Positions 1-13,700 of a stretch of 64,000 nucleotides of DNA are shown here, in pieces; within the stretch, counting starts at the first letter, position 1, and every line of letters starts with the position of its first letter. Source of the DNA: Pratylenchus scribneri (taxonomy: Eukaryota > Nematoda > Chromadorea > Rhabditida > Pratylenchidae); contig JAQSEB010000072.1 of assembly GCA_030063045.1 (NCBI GenBank), forward strand, positions 62,001-126,000. Direction: 5' to 3'. A program made the translations under genes and the position numbers. The notes under the pieces are model-generated. The model made no database searches. It had not been told where the DNA came from and saw only the letters and a program-made list of their open reading frames with translations.

Positions 1-3000
1 ATAATTTTATCTTAGACTTTCTATCTTGTTCCGAAATTTTATTTTTAAAAATTTCGAAAAATCAAAATTTTTAAATTTCCTTTTTCAATATGTACATGCT
101 GTTTCAGCAATTTGTGAACTGAATTTTCATAATCTTTCTATTTACTAATTTCTTAAATTTTTCTAGCCAATTCTATCTAATCTATATAATAATTTTATCT
201 TAGACTTTCTATCTTGTTCCGAAATTTTATTTTTAAAAATTTCGAAAAATCAAAATTTTTAAATTTCCTTTTTCAATATGTACATGCTGTTTCAGCAATT
301 TGTGAACTGAATTTTCATAATCTTTCTATTTTCTAATTTCTTAAATTTTTCTAGCCAATTCTATCTAATCTATATAATAATTTTATCTTAGACTTTCTAT
401 CTTGTTCCGAAATTTTATTTTTAAAAATTTCGAAAAATCAAAATTTTTAAATTTCCTTTTTCAATATGTACATGCTGTTTCAGCAATTTGTGAACTGAAT
501 TTTCATAATCTTTCTATTTTCTAATTTCTTAAATTTTTCTAGCCAATTCTATCTAATCTATATAATAATTTTATCTTTGACTTTCTATCTTGTTCCGAAA
601 TTTTATTTTTAAAAATTTCGAAAAATCAAAATTTTTAAATTTCCTTTTTCAATATGTACATGCTGTTTCAGCAATTTGTGAACTGAATTTTCATAATCTT
701 TCTATTTTCTAATTTCTTAAATTTTTCTAGCCAATTCTATCTAATCTATATAATAATTTTATCTTAGACTTTGAATTTAGTTCCGAAATTTTAATTTTAA
801 AAATTTCAAAAAATCAAAATTTTTAAATTTCCTTTTTCAATATGTACATGCTGTTTCAGCAATTTGTGAACTGAATTTTCATAATCTTTCTATTTTCTAA
901 TTTCTTAAATTTTTCTAGCCAATTCTATCTAATCTATATAATAATTTTATCTTAGATTTTCTATCTTGTTCCGAAATTTTATTTTTAAAAATTTCGAAAA
1001 ATCAAAATTTTTAAATTTCCTTTTTCAATATGTACATGCTGTTTCAGCAATTTGTGAACTGAATTTTCATAATCTTTCTATTTTCTAATTTCTTAAATTT
1101 TTCTAGCCAATTCTATCTAATCTATATAATAATTTTATCTTAGACTTTGAATTTAGTTCCGAAATTTTATTTTTAAAAATTTCAAAAAATCAAAATTTTT
1201 AAATTTCCTTTTTCAATATGTACATGCTGTTTCAGCAATTTGTGAACTGAATTTTCATAATCTTTCTATTTTCTAATTTCTTAAATTTTTCTAGCCAATT
1301 CTATCTAATCTATATAATAATTTTATCTTAGACTTTCTATCTTGTTCCGAAATTTTATTTTTAAAAATTTCGAAAAATCAAAATTTTTAAATTTCCTTTT
1401 TCAATATGTACATGCTGTTTCAGCAATTTGTGAACTGAATTTTCATAATCTTTCTATTTTCTAATTTCTTAAATTTTTCTAGCCAATTCTATCTAATCTA
1501 TATAATAATTTTATCTTAGACTTTGAATTTAGTTCCGAAATTTTATTTTTAAAAATTTCAAAAAATCAAAATTTTTAAATTTCCTTTTTCAATATGTACA
1601 TGCTGTTTCAGCAATTTGTGAACTGAATTTTCATAATCTTTCTATTTTCTAATTTCTTAAATTTTTCTAGCCAATTCTATCTAATCTATATAATAATTTT
1701 ATCTTAGACTTTGAATTTAGTTCCGAAATTTTATTTTTAAAAATTTCAAAAAATCAAAATTTTTAAATTTCCTTTTTCAATATGTACATGCTGTTTCAGC
1801 AATTTGTGAACTGAATTTTCATAATCTTTCTATTTTCTAATTTCTTAAATTTTTCTAGCCAATTCTATCTAATCTATATAATAATTTTATCTTAGACTTT
1901 GAATTTAGTTCCGAAATTTTATTTTTAAAAATTTCAAAAAATCAAAATTTTTAAATTTCCTTTTTCAATATGTACATGCTGTTTCAGCAATTTGTGAACT
2001 GAATTTTCATAATCTTTCTATTTTCTAATTTCTTAAATTTTTCTAGCCAATTCTATCTAATCTATATAATAATTTTATCTTAGACTTTGAATTTAGTTCC
2101 GAAATTTTATTTTTAAAAATTTCAAAAAATCAAAATTTTTAAATTTCCTTTTTCAATATGTACATGCTGTTTCAGCAATTTGTGAACTGAATTTTCATAA
2201 TCTTTCTATTTTCTAATTTCTTAAATTTTTCTAGCCAATTCTATCTAATCTATATAATAATTTTATCTTAGATTTTCTATCTTGTTCCGAAATTTTATTT
2301 TTAAAAATTTCGAAAAATCAAAATTTTTAAATTTCCTTTTTCAATATGTACATGCTGTTTCAGCAATTTGTGAACTGAATTTTCATAATCTTTCTATTTA
2401 CTAATTTCTTAAATTTTTCTAGCCAATTCTATCTAATCTATATAATAATTTTATCTTAGACTTTCTATCTTGTTCCGAAATTTTATTTTTAAAAATTTCG
2501 AAAAATCAAAATTTTTAAATTTCCTTTTTCAATATGTACATGCTGTTTCAGCAATTTGTGAACTGAATTTTCATAATCTTTCTATTTTCTAATTTCTTAA
2601 ATTTTTCTAGCCAATTCTATCTAATCTATATAATAATTTTATCTTAGACTTTCTATCTTGTTCCGAAATTTTATTTTTAAAAATTTCGAAAAATCAAAAT
2701 TTTTAAATTTCCTTTTTCAATATGTACATGCTGTTTCAGCAATTTGTGAACTGAATTTTCATAATCTTTCTATTTTCTAATTTCTTAAATTTTTCTAGCC
2801 AATTCTATCTAATCTATATAATAATTTTATCTTAGACTTTGAATTTAGTTCCGAAATTTTATTTTTAAAAATTTCAAAAAATCAAAATTTTTAAATTTCC
2901 TTTTTCAATATGTACATGCTGTTTCAGCAATTTGTGAACTGAATTTTCATAATCTTTCTATTTTCTAATTTCTTAAATTTTTCTAGCCAATTCTATCTAA

Positions 3001-6000
3001 TCTATATAATAATTTTATCTTAGACTTTGAATTTAGTTCCGAAATTTTATTTTTAAAAATTTCAAAAAATCAAAATTTTTAAATTTCCTTTTTCAATATG
3101 TACATGCTGTTTCAGCAATTTGTGAACTGAATTTTCATAATCTTTCTATTTTCTAATTTCTTAAATTTTTCTAGCCAATTCTATCTAATCTATATAATAA
3201 TTTTATCTTAGACTTTCTATCTTGTTCCGAAATTTTATTTTTAAAAATTTCGAAAAATCAAAATTTTTAAATTTCCTTTTTCAATATGTACATGCTGTTT
3301 CAGCAATTTGTGAACTGAATTTTCATAATCTTTCTATTTACTAATTTCTTAAATTTTTCTAGCCAATTCTATCTAATCTATATAATAATTTTATCTTAGA
3401 CTTAGAATTTAGTTCCGAAATTTTATTTTTAAAAATTTCAAAAAATCAAAATTTTTAAATTTCCTTTTTCAATATGTACATGCTGTTTCAGCAATTTGTG
3501 AACTGAATTTTCATAATCTTTCTATTTTCTAATTTCTTAAATTTTTTTAGCCAATTCTATCTAATCTATATAATAATTTTATCTTAGACTTTGAATTTAG
3601 TTCCGAAATTTTATTTTTAAAAATTTCAAAAAATCAAAATTTTTAAATTTCCTTTTTCAATATGTACATGCTGTTTCAGCAATTTGTGAACTGAATTTTC
3701 ATAATCTTTCTATTTTCTAATTTCTTAAATTTTTCTAGCCAATTCTATCTAATCTATATAATAATTTTATCTTAGAATTTCTATCTTGTTCCGAAATTTT
3801 ATTTTTAAAAATTTCGAAAAATCAAAATTTTTAAATTTCCTTTTTCAATATGTACATGCTGTTTCAGCAATTTGTGAACTGAATTTTCATAATCTTTCTA
3901 TTTACTAATTTCTTAAATTTTTCTAGCCAATTCTATCTAATCTATATAATAATTTTATCTTAGACTTTCTATCTTGTTCCGAAATTTTATTTTTAAAAAT
4001 TTCGAAAAATCAAAATTTTTAAATTTCCTTTTTCAATATGTACATGCTGTTTCAGCAATTTGTGAACTGAATTTTCATAATCTTTCTATTTTCTAATTTC
4101 TTAAATTTTTCTAGCCAATTCTATCTAATCTATATAATAATTTTATCTTAGACTTTGAATTTAGTTCCGAAATTTTATTTTTAAAAATTTCAAAAAATCA
4201 AAATTTTTAAATTTCCTTTTTCAATATGTACATGCTGTTTCAGCAATTTGTGAACTGAATTTTCATAATCTTTCTATTTTCTAATTTCTTAAATTTTTCT
4301 AGCCAATTCTATCTAATCTATATAATAATTTTATCTTAGACTTTGAATTTAGTTCCGAAATTTTATTTTTAAAAATTTCAAAAAATCAAAATTTTTAAAT
4401 TTCCTTTTTCAATATGTACATGCTGTTTCAGCAATTTGTGAACTGAATTTTCATAATCTTTCTATTTTCTAATTTCTTAAATTTTTCTAGCCAATTCTAT
4501 CTAATCTATATAATAATTTTATCTTAGACTTTGAATTTAGTTCCGAAATTTTATTTTTAAAAATTTCAAAAAATCAAAATTTTTAAATTTCCTTTTTCAA
4601 TATGTACATGCTGTTTCAGCAATTTGTGAACTGAATTTTCATAATCTTTCTATTTTCTAATTTCTTAAATTTTTCTAGCCAATTCTATCTAATCTATATA
4701 ATAATTTTATCTTAGACTTTCTATCTTGTTCCGAAATTTTATTTTTAAAAATTTCGAAAAATCAAAATTTTTAAATTTCCTTTTTCAATATGTACATGCT
4801 GTTTCAGCAATTTGTGAACTGAATTTTCATAATCTTTCTATTTACTAATTTCTTAAATTTTTCTAGCCAATTCTATCTAATCTATATAATAATTTTATCT
4901 TAGACTTTCTATCTTGTGACGAAATTTTATTTTTAAAAATTTCGAAAAATCAAAATTTTTAAATTTCCTTTTTCAATATGTACATGCTGTTTCAGCAATT
5001 TGTGAACTGAATTTTCATAATCTTTCTATTTTCTAATTTCTTAAATTTTCTAGCCAATTCTATCTAATCTATATAATAATTTTATCTTAGACTTTCTATC
5101 TTGTTCCGAAATTTTATTTTTAAAAATTTCGAAAAATCAAAATTTTTAAATTTCCTTTTTCAATATGTACATGCTGTTTCAGCAATTTGTGAACTGAATT
5201 TTCATAATCTTTCTATTTTCTAATTTCTTAAATTTTTCTAGCCAATTCTATCTAATCTATATAATAATTTTATCTTAGACTTTGAATTTAGTTCCGAAAT
5301 TTTATTTTTAAAAATTTCAAAAAATCAAAATTTTTAAATTTCCTTTTTCAATATGTACATGCTGTTTCAGCAATTTGTGAACTGAATTTTCATAATCTTT
5401 CTATTTTCTAATTTCTTAAATTTTTCTAGCCAATTCTATCTAATCTATATAATAATTTTATCTTAGACTTTGAATTTAGTTCCGAAATTTTATTTTTAAA
5501 AATTTCAAAAAATCAAAATTTTTAAATTACCTTTTTCAATATGTACATGCTGTTTCAGCAATTTGTGAACTGAATTTTCATAATCTTTCTATTTTCTAAT
5601 TTCTTAAATTTTTCTAGCCAATTCTATCTAATCTATATAATAATTTTATCTTAGACTTTCTATCTTGTTCCGAAATTTTATTTTTAAAAATTTCAAAAAA
5701 TCAAAATTTTTAAATTTCCTTTTTCAATATGTACATGCTGTTTCAGCAATTTGTGAACTGAATTTTCATAATCTTTCTATTTTCTAATTTCTTTAATTTT
5801 TCTAGCCAATTCTATCTAATCTATATAATAATTTTATCTTAGACTTTGAATTTAGTTCCGAAATTTTATTTTTAAAAATTTCAAAAAATCAAAATTTTTA
5901 AATTTCCTTTTTCAATATGTACATGCTGTTTCAGCAATTTGTGAACTGAATTTTCATAATCTTTCTATTTTCTAATTTCTTAAATTTTTCTAGCCAATTC

Positions 6001-7760
6001 TATCTAATCTATATAATAATTTTATCTTAGACTTTCTATCTTGTTCCGAAATTTTATTTTTAAAAATTTCGAAAAATCAAAATTTTTAAATTTCCTTTTT
6101 CAATATGTACATGCTGTTTCAGCAATTTGTGAACTGAATTTTCATAATCTTTCTATTTACTAATTTCTTAAATTTTTCTAGCCAATTCTATCTAATCTAT
6201 ATAATAATTTTATCTTAGACTTTGAATTTAGTTCCGAAATTTTATTTTTAAAAATTTCAAAAAATCAAAATTTTTAAATTTCCTTTTTCAATATGTACAT
6301 GCTGTTTCAGCAATTTGTGAACTGAATTTTCATAATCTTTCTATTTTCTAATTTCTTAAATTTTTCTAGCCAATTCTATCTAATCTATATAATAATTTTA
6401 TCTTAGACTTTCTATCTTGTTCCGAAATTTTATTTTTAAAAATTTCGAAAAATCAAAATTTTTAAATTTCCTTTTTCAATATGTACATGCTGTTTCAGCA
6501 ATTTGTGAACTGAATTTTCATAATCTTTCTATTTTCTAATTTCTTAAATTTTTCTATCTATATAATAATTTTATCTTAGACTTTCTATCTTGTTCCGAAA
6601 TTTTATTTTTAAAAATTTCAAAAAATCAAAATTTTTAAATTTCCTTTTTCAATATGTACATGCTGTTTCAGCAATTTGTGAACTGAATTTTCATAATCTT
6701 TCTATTTTCTAATTTCTTAAATTTTTCTAGCCAATTCTATCTAATCTATATAATAATTTTATCTTAGACTTTGAATTTAGTTCCGAAATTTTATTTTTAA
6801 AAATTTCAAAAAATCAAAATTTTTAAATTTCCTTTTTCAATATGTACATGCTGTTTCAGCAATTTGTGAACTGAATTTTCATAATCTTTCTATTTTCTAA
6901 TTTCTTAAATTTTTCTAGCCAATTCTATCTAATCTATATAATAATTTTATCTTTGACTTTCTATCTTGTTCCGAAATTTTATTTTTAAAAATTTCGAAAA
7001 ATCAAAATTTTTAAATTTCCTTTTTCAATATGTACATGCTGTTTCAGCAATTTGTGAACTGAATTTTCATAATCTTTCTATTTTCTAATTTCTTAAATTT
7101 TTCTATCTATATAATAATTTTATCTTAGACTTTCTATCTTGTTCCGAAATTTTATTTTTAAAAATTTCAAAAAATCAAAATTTTTAAATTTCCTTTTTCA
7201 ATATGTACATGCTGTTTCAGCAATTTGTGAACTGAATTTTCATAATCTTTCTATTTTCTAATTTCTTAAATTTTTCTATCTATATAATAATTTTATCTTA
7301 GACTTTCTATCTTGTTCCGAAATTTTATTTTTAAAAATTTCAAAAAATCAAAATTTTTAAATTTCCTTTTTCAATATGTACATGCTGTTTCAGCAATTTG
7401 TGAACTGAATTTTCATAATCTTTCTATTTACTAATTTCTTAAATTTTTCTAGCCAATTCTATCTAATCTATATAATAATTTTATCTTAGACTTTGAATTT
7501 AGTTCCGAAATTTTATTTTTAAAAATTTCGAAAAATCAAAATTTTTAAATTTCCTTTTTCAATATGTACATGCTGTTTCAGCAATTTGTGAACTGAATTT
7601 TCATAATCTTTCTATTTACTAATTTCTTAAATTTTTCTAGCCAATTCTATCTAATCTATATAATAATTTTATCTTAGAATTTGAATTTAGTTCCGAAATT
7701 TTATTTTTAAAAATTTCGAAAAATCAAAATTTTTAAATTTCCTTTTTCAATATGTACATG
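1..7760 (+). repeat. Satellite zone A: two interleaved 188-bp subfamilies
   Basis: Two monomer types alternate irregularly here. One has ctatcttgttccg with ttcgaaaaatc. The other has gaatttagttccg with ttcaaaaaatc. The two sites are about 30 bp apart and are almost perfectly linked in this zone. The tails read ttctaatttc or ttactaatttc, followed by tttttctagcc. Three copies near 6552, 7101 and 7274 lack the same 15 bp (agccaattctatcta) and are spaced 549 and 173 bp apart, as expected if one deletion was copied by unequal exchange. Confidence 0.93.
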
Positions 7761-10700
7761 CTGTTTCAGCAATTTTTTGCCTGAATTTTCAAAATCTTCC
7801 TATTTTCTAATTTATTAAATTTTTTATAGTCAATTCTATCTAATCTATATAATAATTTTATCTTAGAATTTGAATTTAGTTCCGAAATTTTATTTTTAAA
7901 AATTTCGAAAAATCAAAATTTTTAAATTTCCTTTTTCAATATGTACATGCTGTTTCAGCAATTTTTTGCCTGAATTTTCAAAATTTTCCTATTTTCTAAT
8001 TTATTAAATTTTTTATAGTCAATTCTATCTAATCTATATAATAATTTTATCTTGACTTTCTATCTTGTTCCGAAATTTTATTTTTAAAAATTTCGAAAAA
8101 TCAAAATTTTTAAATTTCCTTTTTCAATATGTACATGCTGTTTCAGCAATTTGTGAACTGAATTTTCATAATCTTTCTATTTTCTAATTTCTTAAATTTT
8201 TCTAGCCAATTCTTTCTAATCTATATAATAATTTTATCTTAGAATTTGAATTTAGTTCCGAAATTTTATTTTTAAAAATTTCGAAAAATCAAAATTTTTA
8301 AATTTCCTTTTTCAATATGTACATGCTGTTTCAGCAATTTGTGAACTGAATTTTCATAATCTTTCTATTTTCTAATTTACTAAATTTTTTATAGTCAATT
8401 CTATCTAATCTATATAATAATTTTATATTAGATTTTGAACTAAGTTCCGAAATTTTATTTTTAAAAATTTCGAAAAATCAAAATTTTTAAATTTCCTTTT
8501 TCAATATGTACATGCTGTTTCAGCAATTTGTGAACTGAATTTTCATAATCTTTCTATTTTCTAATTTACTAAATTTTTTATAGTCAATTCTATCTAATCT
8601 ATATAATAATTTTATATTAGATTTTGAACTAAGTTCCGAAATTTTATTTTTAAAAATTTCGAAAAATCAAAATTTTTAAATTTCCTTTTTCAATATGTAC
8701 ATGCTGTTTCAGCAATTTGTGAACTGAATTTTCATAATCTTTCTATTTTCTAATTTCTTAAATTTTTCTAGCCAATTCTATCTAATCTATATAATAATTT
8801 TATCTTGACTTTCTATCTTGTTCCGAAATTTTATTTTAAAAAATTTCGAAAAATCAAAATTTTTAAATTTCCTTTTTCAATATGTACATGCTGTTTCAGC
8901 AATTTGTGAACTGAATTTTCATAATCTTTCTATTTTCTAATTTCTTAAATTTTTCTAGCCAATTCTTTCTAATCTATATAATAATTTTATCTTAGAATTT
9001 GAATTTAGTTCCGAAATTTTATTTTTAAAAATTTCGAAAAATCAAAATTTTTAAATTTCCTTTTTCAATATGTACATGCTGTTTCAGCAATTTGTGAACT
9101 GAATTTTCATAATCTTTCTATTTTCTAATTTACTAAATTTTTTATAGTCAATTCTATCTAATCTATATAATAATTTTATATTAGATTTTGAACTAAGTTC
9201 CGAAATTTTATTTTTAAAAATTTCGAAAAATCAAAATTTTTAAATTTCCTTTTTCAATATGTACATGCTGTTTCAGCAATTTGTGAACTGAATTTTCATA
9301 ATCTTTCTATTTTCTAATTTACTAAATTTTTTATAGTCAATTCTATCTAATCTATATAATAATTTTATATTAGATTTTGAACTAAGTTCCGAAATTTTAT
9401 TTTTAAAAATTTCGAAAAATCAAAATTTTTAAATTTCCTTTTTCAATATGTACATGCTGTTTCAGCAATTTGTGAACTGAATTTTCATAATCTTTCTATT
9501 TTCTAATTTACTAAATTTTTTATAGTCAATTCTATCTAATCTATATAATAATTTTATATTAGATTTTGAACTAAGTTCCGAAATTTTATTTTTAAAAATT
9601 TCGAAAAATCAAAATTTTTAAATTTCCTTTTTCAATATGTACATGCTGTTTCAGCAATTTGTGAACTGAATTTTCATAATCTTTCTATTTTCTAATTTCT
9701 TAAATTTTTCTAGCCAATTCTATCTAATCTATATAATAATTTTATCTTGACTTTCTATCTTGTTCCGAAATTTTATTTTTAAAAATTTCGAAAAATCAAA
9801 ATTTTTAAATTTCCTTTTTCAATATGTACATGCTGTTTCAGCAATTTGTGAACTGAATTTTCATAATCTTTCTATTTTCTAATTTCTTAAATTTTTCTAG
9901 CCAATTCTATCTAATCTATATAATAATTTTATCTTGACTTTCTATCTTGTTCCGAAATTTTATTTTTAAAAATTTCGAAAAATCAAAATTTTTAAATTTC
10001 CTTTTTCAATATGTACATGCTGTTTCAGCAATTTGTGAACTGAATTTTCATAATCTTTCTATTTTCTAATTTACTAAATTTTTTATAGTCAATTCTATCT
10101 AATCTATATAATAATTTTATATTAGATTTTGAACTAAGTTCCGAAATTTTATTTTTAAAAATTTCGAAAAATCAAAATTTTTAAATTTCCTTTTTCAATA
10201 TGTACATGCTGTTTCAGCAATTTGTGAACTGAATTTTCATAATCTTTCTATTTTCTAATTTACTAAATTTTTTATAGTCAATTCTATCTAATCTATATAA
10301 TAATTTTATCTTGACTTTCTATCTTGTTCCGAAATTTTATTTTTAAAAATTTCGAAAAATCAAAATTTTTAAATTTCCTTTTTCAATATGTACATGCTGT
10401 TTCAGCAATTTGTGAACTGAATTTTCATAATCTTTCTATTTTCTAATTTACTAAATTTTTTATAGTCAATTCTATCTAATCTATATAATAATTTTATCTT
10501 GACTTTCTATCTTGTTCCGAAATTTTATTTTTAAAAATTTCGAAAAATCAAAATTTTTAAATTTCCTTTTTCAATATGTACATGCTGTTTCAGCAATTTG
10601 TGAACTGAATTTTCATAATCTTTCTATTTTCTAATTTACTAAATTTTTTATAGTCAATTCTATCTAATCTATATAATAATTTTATCTTGACTTTCTATCT

Positions 10701-13700
10701 TGTTCCGAAATTTTATTTTTAAAAATTTCGAAAAATCAAAATTTTTAAATTTCCTTTTTCAATATGTACATGCTGTTTCAGCAATTTGTGAACTGAATTT
10801 TCATAATCTTTCTATTTTCTAATTTACTAAATTTTTTATAGTCAATTCTATCTAATCTATATAATAATTTTATCTTGACTTTCTATCTTGTTCCGAAATT
10901 TTATTTTTAAAAATTTCAAAAAATCAAAATTTTTAAATTTCCTTTTTCAATATGTACATGCTGTTTCAGCAATTTGTGAACTGAATTTTCATAATCTTTC
11001 TATTTTCTAATTTCTTAAATTTTTCTAGCCAATTCTTTCTAATCTATATAATAATTTTATCTTAGAATTTGAATTTAGTTCCGAAATTTTATTTTTAAAA
11101 ATTTCGAAAAATCAAAATTTTTAAATTTCCTTTTTCAATATGTACATGCTGTTTCAGCAATTTGTGAACTGAATTTTCATAATCTTTCTAATTTCTTAAA
11201 TTTTTCTAGCCAATTCTATCTAATCTATATAATAATTTTATCTTAGAATTTGAATTTAGTTCCGAAATTTTATTTTTAAAAATTTCGAAAAATCAAAATT
11301 TTTAAATTTCCTTTTTCAATATGTACATGCTGTTTCAGCAATTTGTGAACTGAATTTTCATAATCTTTCTATTTTCTAATTTCTTAAATTTTTCTAGCCA
11401 ATTCTTTCTAATCTATATAATAATTTTATCTTAGAATTTGAATTTAGTTCCGAAATTTTATTTTTAAAAATTTCGAAAAATCAAAATTTTTAAATTTCCT
11501 TTTTCAATATGTACATGCTGTTTCAGCAATTTTTTGCCTGAATTTTCAAAATCTTCCTATTTTCTAATTTATTAAATTTTTTATAGTCAATTCTATCTAA
11601 TCTATATAATAATTTTATCTTGACTTTCTATCTTGTTCCGAAATTTTATTTTTAAAAATTTCGAAAAATCAAAATTTTTAAATTTCCTTTTTCAATATGT
11701 ACATGCTGTTTCAGCAATTTGTGAACTGAATTTTCATAATCTTCCTATTTTCTAATTTCTTAAATTTTTCTAGCCAATTCTATCTAATCTATATAATAAT
11801 TTTATCTTGACTTTCTATCTTGTTCCGAAATTTTATTTTTAAAAATTTCGAAAAATCAAAATTTTTAAATTTCCTTTTTCAATATGTACATGCTGTTTCA
11901 GCAATTTGTGAACTGAATTTTCATAATCTTTCTATTTTCTAATTTCTTAAATTTTTCTAGCCAATTCTTTCTAATCTATATAATAATTTTATCTTAGAAT
12001 TTGAATTTAGTTCCGAAATTTTATTTTTAAAAATTTCGAAAAATCAAAATTTTTAAATTTCCTTTTTCAATATGTACATGCTGTTTCAGCAATTTGTGAA
12101 CTGAATTTTCATAATCTTTCTATTTTCTAATTTACTAAATTTTTTATAGTCAATTCTATCTAATCTATATAATAATTTTATATTAGATTTTGAACTAAGT
12201 TCCGAAATTTTATTTTTAAAAATTTCGAAAAATCAAAATTTTTAAATTTCCTTTTTCAATATGTACATGCTGTTTCAGCAATTTGTGAACTGAATTTTCA
12301 TAATCTTTCTATTTTCTAATTTACTAAATTTTTTATAGTCAATTCTATCTAATCTATATAATAATTTTATATTAGATTTTGAACTAAGTTCCGAAATTTT
12401 ATTTTTAAAAATTTCGAAAAATCAAAATTTTTAAATTTCCTTTTTCAATATGTACATGCTGTTTCAGCAATTTGTGAACTGAATTTTCATAATCTTTCTA
12501 TTTTCTAATTTCTTAAATTTTTCTAGCCAATTCTATCTAATCTATATAATAATTTTATCTTGACTTTCTATCTTGTTCCGAAATTTTATTTTTAAAAATT
12601 TCGAAAAATCAAAATTTTTAAATTTCCTTTTTCAATATGTACATGCTGTTTCAGCAATTTGTGAACTGAATTTTCATAATCTTTCTATTTTCTAATTTAT
12701 TAAATTTTTCTAGTCAATTCTATCTAATCTATATAATAATTTTATATTAGATTTTGAACTAAGTTCCGAAATTTTATTTTTAAAAATTTCGAAAAATCAA
12801 AATTTCAAAATTTCCTTTTTCAATATGTACATGCTGTTTCAGCAATTTGTGAACTGAATTTTCATAATCTTCCTATTTTCTAATTTATTAAATTTTTATA
12901 GTCAATTCTATCTAATCTATATAATAATTTTATATTAGATTTTGAACTAAGTTCCGAAATTTTATTTTTAAAAATTTCGAAAAATCAAAAATTTTTAAAT
13001 TTCCTTTTTCAATATGTACATGCTGTTTCAGCAATTTGTGAACTGAATTTTCATAATCTTTCTATTTTCTAATTTACTAAATTTTTTATAGTCAATTCTA
13101 TCTAATCTATATAATAATTTTATATTAGATTTTGAACTAAGTTCCGAAATTTTATTTTTAAAAATTTCGAAAAATCAAAATTTTTAAATTTCCTTTTTCA
13201 ATATGTACATGCTGTTTCAGCAATTTGTGAACTGAATTTTCATAATCTTTCTATTTTCTAATTTCTTAAATTTTTCTAGCCAATTCTATCTAATCTATAT
13301 AATAATTTTATCTTGACTTTCTATCTTGTTCCGAAATTTTATTTTTAAAAATTTCGAAAAATCAAAATTTTTAAATTTCCTTTTTCAATATGTACATGCT
13401 GTTTCAGCAATTTGTGAACTGAATTTTCATAATCTTTCTATTTTCTAATTTCTTAAATTTTTCTAGCCAATTCTATCTAATCTATATAATAATTTTATCT
13501 TGACTTTCTATCTTGTTCCGAAATTTTATTTTTAAAAATTTCGAAAAATCAAAATTTTTAAATTTCCTTTTTCAATATGTACATGCTGTTTCAGCAATTT
13601 GTGAACTGAATTTTCATAATCTTTCTATTTTCTAATTTCTTAAATTTTTCTAGCCAATTCTTTCTAATCTATATAATAATTTTATCTTAGAATTTGAATT

